DNA of 64,000 bases from Streptomyces atratus (GCF_900119365.1 NZ_FPJO01000003.1:1-64000), one strand, 5' to 3'; shown: positions 1 through 10,227, counted from the first letter of the stretch. Numbers and translations are program-made. Notes: generated from the sequence alone by a model not told the origin.

Positions 1-306
<306 letters not shown>

Positions 307-437
307 AGTTGCTCGCGTCCACTGTGTTGTTCCCGGGTTGCGAACAGTCGCACCGGTTGAACAGCTTCACTACTTAATTGAAAAGTGTGCTTGTTCGCTA
401 AGTGCCGATATCCCGCTTTGCGGGGTGGCCCGATAGT

Positions 438-556
438 GTTTCGGTGGTCATTGCGTTAGGGAAACGCCCGGTTACATTCCGAACCCGGAAGCTAAGCCTT
501 TCAGCGCCGATGGTACTGCAGGGGGGACCCTGTGGGAGAGTAGGACGCCGCCGAAC
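438..556 (+). rRNA. 5S ribosomal RNA
   Basis: A 119-nt sequence carries the hallmarks of actinobacterial 5S: start GTTTCGGTGGTCATTGCG, the loop C segment CCGAACCCGGAAGCTAAG, and the tail GTGGGAGAGTAGGACGCCGCCGAAC. The first and last nucleotides pair as expected for helix I. It is the last gene of the rRNA operon and is followed at once by a strong terminator. Confidence 0.97.
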
Positions 557-564
557 AATCTTTC

Positions 565-616
565 AAGGACCCTTGGTCCCAGCGTTCACGCTGGGACCAA
601 GGGTCCTTTTGTTTTT
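565..616 (+). terminator. rRNA operon terminator
   Basis: A perfect 20-bp inverted repeat (565-584 with 589-608, loop TTCA) is followed by the T-rich run TTTTGTTTTT. It starts 9 nt after the end of 5S, so it is the intrinsic terminator of the rrn operon. Confidence 0.93.
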
Positions 617-684
617 GTCGAAGCGCGTCGGATGTCCGGCTGCGCCAGAATGTCTTGTAGTACCCGATGACAGGAGTCACACCG

Positions 685-2478
685 ATGTCCACCAACTCTC
701 CCGACGATCGTTCGGAGCGCGAGCCGCGTCGCCGGGACGGTGGTGACCGAGGCGGCTTCAGCGGCCGTCGTGACGACCGCTCCGGCGGACCGCGCCGGGA
801 CAACGACCGTGGTGGCTACCGGCGTGACGACAGCCGGCCCACCGGCGGAAGCGGTGGCGGCGGCTTCCGTCGCGACGACCGCGACCGCGATCGTGACCGA
901 GGGCCGCGCCGTGACGACAGCCGTGGTGGCGGCCCCGCCGCTGGCTTCCAGCGCCATGACGACCGGCCGCGCGGCCCCCGCCGTGATGACGACAGCCGCG
1001 GTGGTGGCTACCGGCGCGACGACAGCCGTGGTGGCGGCTCCGGTGGTGGCTTCCGGCGTGACGACAGCCGCGGTGGTTCCGGTGGTGGCTTCCGGCGTGA
1101 TGACAATCGCGGTGGTGGGTTCCGTCGCGATGACCGCGACCGCGATCGTGATCGTGGGCCGCGTCGGGACGATGAGCGTGGTGGGTTCCGTGGGCCGCGT
1201 CGTGATGACGACCGTGGTGGGCGTCCGTCGGCTGGGTTCGAGCGGCGTGACGACCGGCCGCGCGGCCCCCGCCGTGATGACGACAGCCGCGGTGGTGGCT
1301 ACCGGCGCGACGACAGCCGTGGTGGCGGCTCCGGTGGTGGCTTCCGGCGTGACGACAGTCGCGGTGGTTCCGGTGGTGGCTTCCGGCGTGATGACAATCG
1401 CGGTGGTGGGTTCCGTCGCGATGACCGCGACCGCGATCGTGATCGTGGGCCGCGTCGGGACGATGACCGTGGTGGGCGTCCGTCGGCTGGGTTCGAGCGG
1501 CGTGACGACCGGCCGCGCGGCCCCCGCCGTGATGACGACAGCCGCGGTGGTGGCTACCGGCGCGACGACAGCCGTGGTGGCGGCTCCGGCGGTGGCTTCC
1601 GGCGTGACGACAGCCGGGGCGGGGGATACCGCGGCCAGCGGGACGATCGCGGTGGCCGGGGCGGCTACCGCGGGCGTGACGACCGTGGCGGGTACGAGCG
1701 TCGGGACGACCGGGACCGCGAGCCCATCAAGCGGCTTCCGATTCCCGAGGACGTCACCGGTGACGAGATCGACAAGGATGTGCGGCAGGAGCTGATGAGC
1801 CTGCCGAAGACCCTGGCCGAGGATGTCTCGCGCAACCTCGTCATGGTGGCCCGGCTGATCGACGAGGACCCGGAGCAGGCGTACGCGTACTCGCGGATCG
1901 CGCTCCGGCTGGCCTCGCGGGTGGCCGCGGTGCGTGAGGCGGCCGGGTTCGCCGCGTACGCCACGCAGAAGTACTCGGAGGCGCTGGCCGAGTTCCGGGC
2001 CGCCAAGCGGATGACCGGGTCCGTGGAACTGTGGCCCGTCATGGCCGACTGCGAGCGTGGGCTCGGGCGGCCCGAGCGGGCGCTGGCCATGGCCGGCGAG
2101 CCCGAGGTGCAGAAGCTCGACAAGGCCGGGCAGGTCGAGATGCGGCTGGTGGCCGCCGGGGCGCGTAGGGACATGGGGCAGCTCGACGCGGCCATCGTCA
2201 CCCTGCAGAGCTCCGAGCTCGCGTCGAACGCCGTGCACCCGTGGACGGCCCGGCTGCGCTACGCGTACGCCGACGCGCTGCTGGCGGCCGGGCGCGAGGA
2301 CGAGGCGCGTGAGTGGTTCGGGAAGGCCCTGGAGGCCGACAAGGACGGCTCGACCGATGCGTCCGACCGGCTCGCCGAGATGGACGGTGTCGAGTTCGTC
2401 GACGCCCTCGACGAGGATGAGGACGGGGACGAGAACGACGGGGACGACGAGGACAAGGGGCGTACGTCCGAGGCGTAA
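685..2478 (+). CDS. TPR protein with long Arg/Gly/Asp-rich repeat region
   Basis: The 597-residue protein has two parts. Residues about 1-345 are an extremely charged low-complexity region built from RRDD, RGGG and FRRDD units, encoded by near-identical tandem DNA repeats. The C-terminal 250 residues are a helical tetratricopeptide-like domain (for example ALAEFRAAKRM and DEAREWFGKALEADK) with an acidic tail. ATG 685 is preferred over in-frame ATG 667 because AGGAG lies 10 nt upstream of it. RG/RD-rich tails of this type often bind RNA or ribosomes, and the gene sits directly behind an rrn operon, but no function can be assigned. A strong terminator follows. Confidence 0.85.
   Translation: MSTNSPDDRSEREPRRRDGGDRGGFSGRRDDRSGGPRRDNDRGGYRRDDSRPTGGSGGGGFRRDDRDRDRDRGPRRDDSRGGGPAAGFQRHDDRPRGPRRDDDSRGGGYRRDDSRGGGSGGGFRRDDSRGGSGGGFRRDDNRGGGFRRDDRDRDRDRGPRRDDERGGFRGPRRDDDRGGRPSAGFERRDDRPRGPRRDDDSRGGGYRRDDSRGGGSGGGFRRDDSRGGSGGGFRRDDNRGGGFRRDDRDRDRDRGPRRDDDRGGRPSAGFERRDDRPRGPRRDDDSRGGGYRRDDSRGGGSGGGFRRDDSRGGGYRGQRDDRGGRGGYRGRDDRGGYERRDDRDREPIKRLPIPEDVTGDEIDKDVRQELMSLPKTLAEDVSRNLVMVARLIDEDPEQAYAYSRIALRLASRVAAVREAAGFAAYATQKYSEALAEFRAAKRMTGSVELWPVMADCERGLGRPERALAMAGEPEVQKLDKAGQVEMRLVAAGARRDMGQLDAAIVTLQSSELASNAVHPWTARLRYAYADALLAAGREDEAREWFGKALEADKDGSTDASDRLAEMDGVEFVDALDEDEDGDENDGDDEDKGRTSEA
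961..1620 (+). repeat. Tandem near-identical repeats encoding RGG/RDD motifs
   Basis: A block starting GACCGGCCGCGCGGCCCC recurs at 961, 1252 and 1507, spaced 291 and 255 bp. Each copy carries the same GACGACAGCCGCGGTGGTGGC-like codon runs. The difference in spacing is a 36-bp, in-frame insertion in the first unit. These are in-frame coding repeats and not CRISPR: there are no unique spacers. Confidence 0.85.
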
Positions 2479-2484
2479 GGCGTG

Positions 2485-2526
2485 AAAAAGAGGGCGGCAC
2501 CCCTTCCGGGGTGCCGCCCTCTTTTT
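2485..2526 (+). terminator. Intrinsic terminator after the RGG/TPR gene
   Basis: AAAAAGAGGGCGGCACCCC, a TTCC loop and the full complementary arm end in a T run, a textbook rho-independent hairpin. It lies between the plus-strand TPR gene and the convergent DUF1015 gene and probably serves both, since the A/T arms make it symmetrical. Confidence 0.92.
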
Positions 2527-2553
2527 TGTTGGCCGCTTTTTGTCGTCCGCGGG

Positions 2554-3831
2554 TCAGCCGAGGTCGAGGCTTCGCAGGACCAGGCCGGTGGCCGGCTTGG
2601 GGCCGAAGGAGGTCGACTTGCGGGGCATGGTGACGCCCTGCCGGGCGAGGTCCCGGACGACTTCTTCGCGTACCGGATGCATCAGGACCGCCGTCGCGTG
2701 GTGACGCTCGGCCTGTTCGACGGCGGCTGCGGTGTCGTGGATGTACGCGATGTGTTCCGGGGTGTCGGGGATCTGCCAGACGTGGTCGAGCAGGGCCGCG
2801 TGCAGGACCGTCGCGTCGAGGGTCTGCCAGGCGGCCGGGCGGTCGGTGGGGATCGTGCGGGACAGCAGGCCGGGGTCGGGGCGGTCGACGAGATGGAAGC
2901 CGCCGTCGCCGGCGAGCAGGAACGCGTTGCCCTCGGCGGCCGCCTCAGCGAGTGCGTCCAGGGCCCGGGGGAGCGGTCCGTCCAGGTCGCGGATGCGGAA
3001 GAGGCCGTCCAGTGCGGCGAGTGCGTCGGCGACCGGGAGGCGGTGCAGCAGTCGGTGTATGGCGCGGACCCGGAGCGGGTAGCGGGCCGTGTCGACGAGG
3101 AGGACCAGGCCGAAGTCCCAGGGGCCGGGAGTGGTGTGCTCCTGCTGGAGGCGGAGGTACGTGGCCCAGCGGTGGTGGCCGTCGGCGATCAGCGCCTGGT
3201 GGCGGGCGAGATCGGTCTCGATCTCGGCGCGTTCGGCCGGGTCGGTGACCGCCCAGAGCCGGTGGTGGTACCCGTCCTCGGTGGTGGTGGCGAGCAGCGG
3301 CGGGCGGTCCGTGGTCCGCTCGATGACGGCGGTCGCGCCCGGGCCGTCGCAGTCGCTGCGGTAGGTGAGCAGCAGGGGTTCGAAGTGGGCGGCCGTGGTG
3401 CGCATCAGGTCGGCCCGGTCCTCGACGACATGGGCCATCACGTCCTCGTGCGGCAGGACGATGCCGTCCGCGGGGGCCGAGAGCGCCAGCGCCCCGACGA
3501 CGCCGCGTTGCAGGATTTCGGCGTCGCGCTGCTCGTAGACGTACAGCGCGGGCTCGCTGTCCGGCGCGAGGACGCCCTCGGCCAGCCAGCGGTTCAGGGT
3601 CTGTGCCGCCTGTTCGTGGCGGGCCGCGGCCGTTTCCGCCTGCGGGAGTATGAGCCGGACGATGTTGTACGGATCCGCCGACTCCAGGTGGTGCAGCCCG
3701 TCGGGCCGGACGACGACGTCGTACGGCGGTGAGGTCACCGCGGCAAGGCTGCCGACCCGCTCGGGGACGTATCGCAGTCCACGGAACGGAATCAGACGCA
3801 GTCCCTGGCCGGCCGGACCTGATGTGTTCAT
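2554..3831 (-). CDS. DUF1015 family protein
   Basis: This is a 425-residue conserved protein of the DUF1015 family. Family hallmarks visible are the N-terminal LIPFRGLRYVPERVG...SPPYDVV, the central HPxxDVMAHV-like segment (LPHEDVMAHVVEDRADLMR) and IADGHHRWATYLRLQQE with its conserved Asp-Gly-His-His. The ATG at 3831 gives the usual family length and the usual N-terminus; the longer reading frame upstream is antisense to the next gene. The biochemical role is unknown to me; it is a cytosolic protein with no signal or membrane segment. It is divergent from the HAD phosphatase gene. Confidence 0.93.
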   Translation of the reverse strand: MNTSGPAGQGLRLIPFRGLRYVPERVGSLAAVTSPPYDVVVRPDGLHHLESADPYNIVRLILPQAETAAARHEQAAQTLNRWLAEGVLAPDSEPALYVYEQRDAEILQRGVVGALALSAPADGIVLPHEDVMAHVVEDRADLMRTTAAHFEPLLLTYRSDCDGPGATAVIERTTDRPPLLATTTEDGYHHRLWAVTDPAERAEIETDLARHQALIADGHHRWATYLRLQQEHTTPGPWDFGLVLLVDTARYPLRVRAIHRLLHRLPVADALAALDGLFRIRDLDGPLPRALDALAEAAAEGNAFLLAGDGGFHLVDRPDPGLLSRTIPTDRPAAWQTLDATVLHAALLDHVWQIPDTPEHIAYIHDTAAAVEQAERHHATAVLMHPVREEVVRDLARQGVTMPRKSTSFGPKPATGLVLRSLDLG

Positions 3832-3903
3832 TTCTGCATCGTATGTGCGCGGACGGCATGCGCGATGATCGGAACAGAAAGCATGGGACGAGGAGCGCAA
3901 AGA

Positions 3904-4932
3904 ATGAGTCAGGTGAGCAGGACCAGGCCGAGCGGCAGCAGCACCGCGCTGAACGAGGCGTACGACACGGCGCTGCTCGATCTCGACGGGGTGGTGTACG
4001 CGGGCGGTCACGCGATCGTCCATGCCGTCGACTCGCTGGCGGCGGCGCGGGACGGCGGGATGCACCTGGCGTACGTGACCAACAATGCCCTGCGGACACC
4101 TGCCGCGGTGGCCGGGCACCTGACCGAACTCGGTGTTCCGGCGGAGCCCGCCGATGTGATCACCTCGGCGCAGGCGGTCGCCCGGCTGATGGCCGACCAG
4201 CTGCCCGCCGACGCCCGGGTGCTGGTGGTGGGCGGCGAGGGGCTGCGGGTCGCGCTGCGGGAGCGGGGTCTGGTGCCGGTGGAGTCGGCGGACGACGAGC
4301 CGGTCGCGGTGGCGCAGGGGTACGGCGGGCCCGACATGGCCTGGGGGCGGTTCGCCGAGGCCGCGTACGCGATCGCGCGCGGGGTGCCGTGGTTCGCGTC
4401 CAACACGGATCTGACGATTCCGAGCGCCCGGGGAATCGCACCGGGGAACGGTGCGGCGGTGGAGGTCGTACGGATCGCCACCGGGGCCGAGCCCCAGGTC
4501 GCCGGGAAGCCGTTGCCGCCGATGCACCGGGAGACGGTGCTGCGGACCGGGGCCGAACGCCCGTTGGTGGTCGGTGACCGGCTGGACACGGACATCGAGG
4601 GCGCGTTCAACGGCGGCGTGGACTCCCTGCTGGTGCTCACCGGGGTGACGGACGCGGCGCAGCTGCTGGCCGCCGTGCCGAAGCACCGGCCGACGTATGT
4701 GGACGCGGACCTGCGGGGTCTGCTGACCGGGCAGCCCGGGGTGGCGCAGAGCGGCGAGGGCTTCGTGTGCGGGGGCTGGACGGCGTCGGCGCGCGGGGAC
4801 GAGCTGGTGCTGGAGGGGGACGGGGACGTACTCGACGGGCTGCGGGCGCTCTGCGGGGCGGCGTGGTCGTACGCCGGGGACGGTTCGTGCGGGCTGGACA
4901 CCGGGAAAGCGGTCGCCAGGCTGGGGCTGTAG
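3904..4932 (+). CDS. HAD-IIA family (NagD-like) phosphatase
   Basis: The 342-residue haloacid-dehalogenase hydrolase has catalytic motif I LLDLDGVVYAG near residue 22, motif II VTNNA, and motif IV VVGDRLDTDIEGAFNGG. The cap topology matches the NagD/4-nitrophenylphosphatase subfamily, which removes phosphate from small sugars or nucleotides; the substrate cannot be read from sequence. ATG 3904 was chosen for the GAGGAG site 8 nt upstream, rather than the earlier in-frame ATGs. The gene stands alone, with an iron box and an ABC ATPase gene immediately downstream. Confidence 0.92.
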   Translation: MSQVSRTRPSGSSTALNEAYDTALLDLDGVVYAGGHAIVHAVDSLAAARDGGMHLAYVTNNALRTPAAVAGHLTELGVPAEPADVITSAQAVARLMADQLPADARVLVVGGEGLRVALRERGLVPVESADDEPVAVAQGYGGPDMAWGRFAEAAYAIARGVPWFASNTDLTIPSARGIAPGNGAAVEVVRIATGAEPQVAGKPLPPMHRETVLRTGAERPLVVGDRLDTDIEGAFNGGVDSLLVLTGVTDAAQLLAAVPKHRPTYVDADLRGLLTGQPGVAQSGEGFVCGGWTASARGDELVLEGDGDVLDGLRALCGAAWSYAGDGSCGLDTGKAVARLGL

Positions 4933-4962
4933 CGGGAGGGCTCCCGGCGACACCCACGCAAA

Positions 4963-4981
4963 GGAGGGTAGGCTAACCTAA
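4963..4981 (+). promoter_or_regulatory. Iron box (IdeR/DmdR-type operator)
   Basis: GGAGGGTAGGCTAACCTAA matches the actinobacterial DtxR-family iron box TTAGGTTAGGCTAACCTAA at 16 of 19 positions, including the intact TAGGCTAACCTAA core. It lies 63 bp upstream of the ABC ATPase start, the usual place for Fe-dependent repression by DmdR1/IdeR. Confidence 0.85.
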
Positions 4982-5044
4982 CTTTGTCCTGCTCGGTGTG
5001 TCGTCGTCCCGCACCCGATCACCTGCGACTCCGGGAGTACGACC

Positions 5045-5887
5045 ATGCAGCGCCTCACCGCGGACTCGGTGACCCTCGGCTACGACCGGCGGGTCATCGC
5101 GGAGAATCTCTCGGTCGAGATTCCCGACCACTCGTTCACGGTGATCGTCGGCCCCAACGCCTGTGGCAAGTCGACCCTGTTGCGCGCGCTCTCGCGGATG
5201 CTGAAGCCGGAGAGCGGGCGGGTGCTCCTGGATGGGCAGGCGATCCACGGGATGCCGGCGAAGAAGGTCGCCAGAACGCTGGGGCTGCTGCCGCAGTCCT
5301 CCATCGCGCCGGACGGCATCACCGTCGCCGACCTCGTCGGGCGCGGCCGGTACCCGCATCAGGGGCTGCTGCGTCAGTGGTCGCCGGACGACGAACGGAT
5401 TGTCGAGGAATCGATGGCGGCGACCGGAGTCGGCGCGCTCGCCGATCGGTATGTCGACGAATTGTCCGGCGGGCAGCGCCAGCGCGTCTGGATCGCCATG
5501 GCGCTCGCCCAGCAGACGCCGCTGCTGCTGCTCGACGAGCCGACGACGTATCTCGACATCCAGCACCAGATCGATGTCCTCGACCTCTGCGCGGAGCTGC
5601 ACGAGACGCAGGCGCGCACCCTGGTCGCCGTCCTGCACGACCTGAATCACGCGGCGCGCTACGCCACCCACCTGATCGCGATGCGGGAGGGCGAGGTGAT
5701 CGCCGAGGGCGCACCGGGCGAGGTCGTCACCGCGGAGCTGGTGGAGCGGGTCTTCGGGCTGCGCTGTCAGGTCATCGACGATCCGGAGACCGGGACCCCG
5801 CTGGTGGTACCGGCCGCGCGCAGGCCGCGCGGCGACGGGGCGGGCGTACGGGGCAGGGCGCCCGCCGGGGCGTCGGCCGGGGGCTGA
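5045..5887 (+). CDS. Ferric-siderophore ABC transporter ATP-binding protein (FecE/FepC type)
   Basis: The 280-residue ABC ATPase has Walker A GPNACGKST (about residues 36-44), the FepC-family segment GLLPQSS, signature LSGGQRQRVWIAMAL, Walker B LLLLDEPTTYLDI and the H-loop HDLNHA. The LLDEPTTYLDIQHQ segment is typical of iron-siderophore, haem and B12 importers. GGGAG at 5033-5037 supports ATG 5045. The iron box upstream fits derepression under iron starvation. No permease or binding-protein gene lies next to it, so it must serve membrane components encoded elsewhere. The C-terminal 25 residues are a Gly/Ala/Arg-rich extension. Confidence 0.93.
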   Translation: MQRLTADSVTLGYDRRVIAENLSVEIPDHSFTVIVGPNACGKSTLLRALSRMLKPESGRVLLDGQAIHGMPAKKVARTLGLLPQSSIAPDGITVADLVGRGRYPHQGLLRQWSPDDERIVEESMAATGVGALADRYVDELSGGQRQRVWIAMALAQQTPLLLLDEPTTYLDIQHQIDVLDLCAELHETQARTLVAVLHDLNHAARYATHLIAMREGEVIAEGAPGEVVTAELVERVFGLRCQVIDDPETGTPLVVPAARRPRGDGAGVRGRAPAGASAGG

Positions 5888-5919
5888 GCAGTGGTCGGCG
5901 GAAGGCCGGCCCGTACCGC

Positions 5920-6267
5920 CTACAGCAGCGACCTGAGTCTCAGCAGATCGCGGAAGCCGGCCTCCAGGCGGACCCGGCCCGAACCCCATGCCTTGGCGAA
6001 GTTCAGATCGCCGTCCACCATGGCCACCAGGTCGTCACCGGTCATCGCGAGCCGGATCTCGGCCTTCTCGCGGGGCGGGCCCTCGACCGTGTCCAGGACC
6101 TGGATCCGGCCATCGGCCAGCCGGCCGGTGAAGGTGATGTCGAGGTCCTTGATGTGGCAGCTCAGCGAGCGGTCGAGGGCAGCCGCGCTGCGCACGTCGC
6201 CGTCGGCCCCCGCGAGGCTGTCGGACAGTTTGTCGAGTGCGCTGCGGCACTCCGCCATGGTCGCCAT
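5920..6267 (-). CDS. SCP2 sterol-binding domain protein
   Basis: A 115-residue single-domain protein resembles the SCP2 (sterol carrier protein 2) fold. The run DRSLSCHIKDLDITFTG, then IRLAMTGDDLVAMVDGDLNFAKAWGSGRVRLEA, is typical of the lipid-binding SCP2 superfamily in actinobacteria. The chosen start is ATG 6267; a second ATG nine bases further in is also possible. It converges with the ABC ATPase gene, 32 bp apart. The bound ligand is unknown. Confidence 0.85.
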   Translation of the reverse strand: MATMAECRSALDKLSDSLAGADGDVRSAAALDRSLSCHIKDLDITFTGRLADGRIQVLDTVEGPPREKAEIRLAMTGDDLVAMVDGDLNFAKAWGSGRVRLEAGFRDLLRLRSLL

Positions 6268-6310
6268 TGTGATCGACGGTACCGCAGCCCTTCGCGGTAG
6301 CGTTTCCCGC

Positions 6311-6649
6311 ATGAGCGACTCGACGCCGGAGCCGGGGACGGCAGCCGGAACACTGCCCGGGAGCGAGGCGGAGGACCCGTCCGGCGAGGGCACGGACCCG
6401 GCCGCCGGGACCCCGCTCGACCCCGCCGCGCCCGTGCCCCTCGGCGTCGCGCGCACCCCTACCGGCAACGCCGGGGTGGACGCGGGGCTGGAGCGTCTCG
6501 CCGATGCGGACCACCTCCCGGCGGACGGACACATCGAGGTGTACGAGGATGTACACCGTGGGCTGCGCGAAACGCTGACCGCGCTGGACGCCGGGCCCAC
6601 ACCCGCACCGGTACCCGCACCGATGCCCTCGTACGACAACAGGAGCTGA
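6311..6649 (+). CDS. Small hypothetical acidic/Pro-rich protein upstream of tlyA
   Basis: A 112-residue protein begins with a disordered Pro/Gly/Glu-rich half. It ends in a short conserved-looking segment TPTGNAGVDAGLERLADADHLPADGHIEVYEDVHRGLRETLTAL that is probably helical. Small genes ending in this VDAGLxRLxxxDxLPxxxHxxVYExVHxxLRxxL motif sit directly before tlyA in many actinobacteria. Its stop is only 7 nt before the tlyA start, so it is in the same operon. Function unknown. Confidence 0.8.
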   Translation: MSDSTPEPGTAAGTLPGSEAEDPSGEGTDPAAGTPLDPAAPVPLGVARTPTGNAGVDAGLERLADADHLPADGHIEVYEDVHRGLRETLTALDAGPTPAPVPAPMPSYDNRS

Positions 6650-6656
6650 ACCGAAC

Positions 6657-7468
<812 letters not shown>

Positions 7469-7472
<4 letters not shown>

Positions 7473-8374
7473 CGACGAATGCGGCACGAACTGTCTTTCT
7501 TCTGGCACATACCGGCCGTCCGGCCGCGATCCGCAGTGCCGAACTGGTTGTACAGGGGCTGCTGCGCAGCGGCCTCGGCGTCCGGGTGCTGGCCACCGAG
7601 GCCGCCGATCTGCCGCTGCCGCCGTCCGTCGAGACGGTCACGGACACCACGCCCAAGGCCGTGGACGGCTGTGAACTGCTGATCGTGCTCGGCGGGGACG
7701 GGACGCTGCTGCGCGGCGCCGAGTTCTCCCGCGCCTCCGGGGTGCCGATGCTCGGCGTCAACCTCGGCCGGGTCGGCTTCCTCGCCGAGGCCGAGCGGGA
7801 CGACCTGGACAAGGTCGTCGACCGGGTCGTCACCCGGGCGTACCAGGTCGAGGAGCGCATGACGCTCGACGTCCTCGTGCACAGCAACGGCGACATCGTC
7901 CACACCGACTGGGCGCTCAACGAGGCGGCCGTGCAGAAGGTGTCGCCCGAGCGGATGCTGGAGGTCGTCCTGGAGATCGACGGCCGTCCCGTGACCGGAT
8001 TCGGCTGCGACGGGATCGTCTGCGCGACCCCGACCGGATCGACCGCCTACGCCTTCTCGGCGGGCGGTCCCGTCGTCTGGCCCGAGGTCGAGGCGCTGCT
8101 GATGGTGCCGATCAGCGCCCATGCGCTGTTCGCCAAGCCGCTGGTGACCTCCCCGACGTCGGTGCTCGCCGTCGAGGTCCAGCAGCACACCCCGCACGGG
8201 GTGCTGTGGTGCGACGGGCGCCGGACCGTGGAGCTGCCCGCGGGAGCGCGGGTCGAGGTGCGGCGCGGCGCGGTGCCCGTACGGCTGGCGCGGCTGCACC
8301 ACGCCTCGTTCACGGACCGGCTGGTCGCGAAATTCGCACTGCCGGTCTCCGGGTGGCGCGGCGCACCGCACTGA
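7469..8374 (+). CDS. nadK: NAD kinase
   Basis: The 301-residue ATP-NAD kinase phosphorylates NAD to NADP. Visible are the GGDGT motif in IVLGGDGTLLRGAEF, the NE-containing segment WALNEAAVQK, and the DGIVCATPTGSTAYAFSAGGP signature. The start is a TTG inside the tlyA stop (TTGA), supported by GGAGGGG at 7457-7463. The tlyA-nadK-recN order is conserved across actinobacteria. Confidence 0.96.
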
Positions 8375-8487
8375 CCGGCGGACATTCCCCCGGAGGTGTT
8401 GTGGATGCCGGGCGGATACCCGGAAGGGTGAGCCCCGGGGACGGGGTCCGTCGCACATCGGGCTCCGGACCTCGTAAGGTCGTGTCC

Positions 8488-10227
8488 GTGTTGGAGGAGA
8501 TGCGGATACGGTCGCTCGGAGTCATCGACGACGCGGTGGTGGAGCTGTCACCCGGCTTCACCGCGGTGACGGGCGAGACCGGCGCGGGCAAGACCATGGT
8601 CGTCACCAGTCTGGGGCTGCTGCTCGGCGGGCGCGCCGACCCCGCCCTGGTACGGATCGGGGCCAGGGCAGCCGTCGTCGAGGGGCGGATCACGGTGTCC
8701 GACGGCGACACCGTCGCCCTGCGGGCCGAGGAGGCCGGGGCAGAGATCGAGGACGGCGCGCTGCTGATCAGCCGTACCGTCTCCGCGGAGGGGCGCTCCC
8801 GGGCGCATCTCGGCGGCCGGTCCGTGCCGGTCGGCGTGCTCGCCGAACTCGCCGACGAACTCGTGGCCGTGCACGGCCAGACCGACCAGCAGGGGCTGCT
8901 CAAGCCCGCCCGGCAGCGACAGGCGCTCGACCGGTACGCGGGCGACGGTGTCGCCGTGCCGCACGCCGAGTACGCGGCGGCCTACCGGCGGCTGCGGGCG
9001 GTCGTCACGGAGCTCGACGAGCTGACGACGCGGGCCCGTGAACGCGCCCAGGAAGCCGATCTGCTGCGCTTCGGGCTGGGCGAGATCGCCGCGGTCGAAC
9101 CCCTGGCAGGTGAGGACGGCGAGCTCGCCGCCGAGGCCGAGCGGCTCGGCCACGCGGAGGCGCTGGCCTCCGCCGCGGCCCTCGCGCACACCGCGCTCGC
9201 GGGCAATCCGGAGGACCCGGAGGGCGTCGACGCGACGACCGTGGTCGCCGCCGCCGGACGCTCCCTGGACGCCGTGCGCGCCCACGACCCGGCACTGGCG
9301 GCGCTCGCCGACCGGATCGGCGAGATCTCGATCCTGCTCTCCGACGTGGCCGGTGAACTGGCCGGGTACGCCGACCAGTTGGACGCCGACCCGCTGCGGC
9401 TCGCCGCGGTGGAGGAGCGCCGCGCCGCGCTCACCGCGCTCACCCGGAAGTACGGCGAGGACATCGGCGCCGTGCTCGCCTGGGCCCGGGAGGGCGCCGC
9501 CCGGCTCACCGAACTGGAGGGCGACGACGACCGGATCGGTGAGCTGACGGCCGAGCGCGACGCGCTGCGGGCCGAACTCTCCGGCCTAGGACAGGCGTTG
9601 ACCGACGCGCGCAACCGGGCGGCCGCGCTCTTCGCCGAGGCGGTGACCGCGGAGCTGGCCTCGCTGGCCATGCCGCACGCCCGGGTCTCCTTCGACATCC
9701 GGCAGACCGAGGCGGCCGACGAGGCGTCCGGCATCGAGATCGACGGACGGAGCGTGGTCTACGGGCCGTCCGGCGCCGACGAGGTCGAGCTGCTGCTGGC
9801 CCCGCACCCCGGCGCCCAGCCCCGGCCGATCGCCAAGGGCGCGTCGGGCGGTGAGCTGTCCCGGGTGATGCTCGCCGTCGAGGTGGTCTTCGCGGGCGCC
9901 GACCCCGTACCCACGTACCTCTTCGACGAGGTCGACGCGGGCGTCGGCGGCAAGGCCGCGGTCGAGGTCGGGCGGCGGCTCGCGAAGCTCGCCAGGTCCG
10001 CCCAGGTCGTCGTCGTCACGCACCTGCCGCAGGTGGCGGCCTTCGCGGACCGGCAGCTGCTGGTCGAGAAGACCGTCGACGGATCGGTGACCAGCAGCGG
10101 GGTCACGGTCCTGGAGGGCGAGGACCGGGTGCGTGAGCTGTCCCGGATGCTCGCGGGCCAGGAGGACTCCCAGACTGCACGGGCCCACGCGCAGGAACTG
10201 CTGGCCGCGGCCAGGTCGGACGGGTAG
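8488..10227 (+). CDS. recN: DNA repair protein RecN
   Basis: This SMC-like ATPase of about 579 residues acts in double-strand break repair. The N-terminal Walker A is TGETGAGKTMVV. Long Ala/Glu/Arg-rich coiled-coil arms occupy the middle. The C-terminal half carries the ABC signature KGASGGELSRVMLA and Walker B TYLFDEVDAGVGG. The start is ambiguous: GTG 8488 has AAGG 8 nt upstream; GTG 8482 and ATG 8500 are also in frame. It follows nadK by about 110 bp with no clear terminator. Confidence 0.95.
   Translation: MLEEMRIRSLGVIDDAVVELSPGFTAVTGETGAGKTMVVTSLGLLLGGRADPALVRIGARAAVVEGRITVSDGDTVALRAEEAGAEIEDGALLISRTVSAEGRSRAHLGGRSVPVGVLAELADELVAVHGQTDQQGLLKPARQRQALDRYAGDGVAVPHAEYAAAYRRLRAVVTELDELTTRARERAQEADLLRFGLGEIAAVEPLAGEDGELAAEAERLGHAEALASAAALAHTALAGNPEDPEGVDATTVVAAAGRSLDAVRAHDPALAALADRIGEISILLSDVAGELAGYADQLDADPLRLAAVEERRAALTALTRKYGEDIGAVLAWAREGAARLTELEGDDDRIGELTAERDALRAELSGLGQALTDARNRAAALFAEAVTAELASLAMPHARVSFDIRQTEAADEASGIEIDGRSVVYGPSGADEVELLLAPHPGAQPRPIAKGASGGELSRVMLAVEVVFAGADPVPTYLFDEVDAGVGGKAAVEVGRRLAKLARSAQVVVVTHLPQVAAFADRQLLVEKTVDGSVTSSGVTVLEGEDRVRELSRMLAGQEDSQTARAHAQELLAAARSDG

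Noticed and set aside
402..746. Open frame across 5S rRNA and the terminator
   Set aside because: It covers a structural RNA gene and its terminator.
961..1620. Regular repeats suggesting a CRISPR array
   Set aside because: Repeats are in-frame, coding and of unequal length, with no unique spacers and no cas genes nearby.
586..2238. 550-aa open frame on the minus strand
   Set aside because: It is antisense to the RGG/TPR gene. Its Thr/Val/Ala repeats are the shadow of the GC-rich RGG codons, and it overlaps the rRNA terminator.
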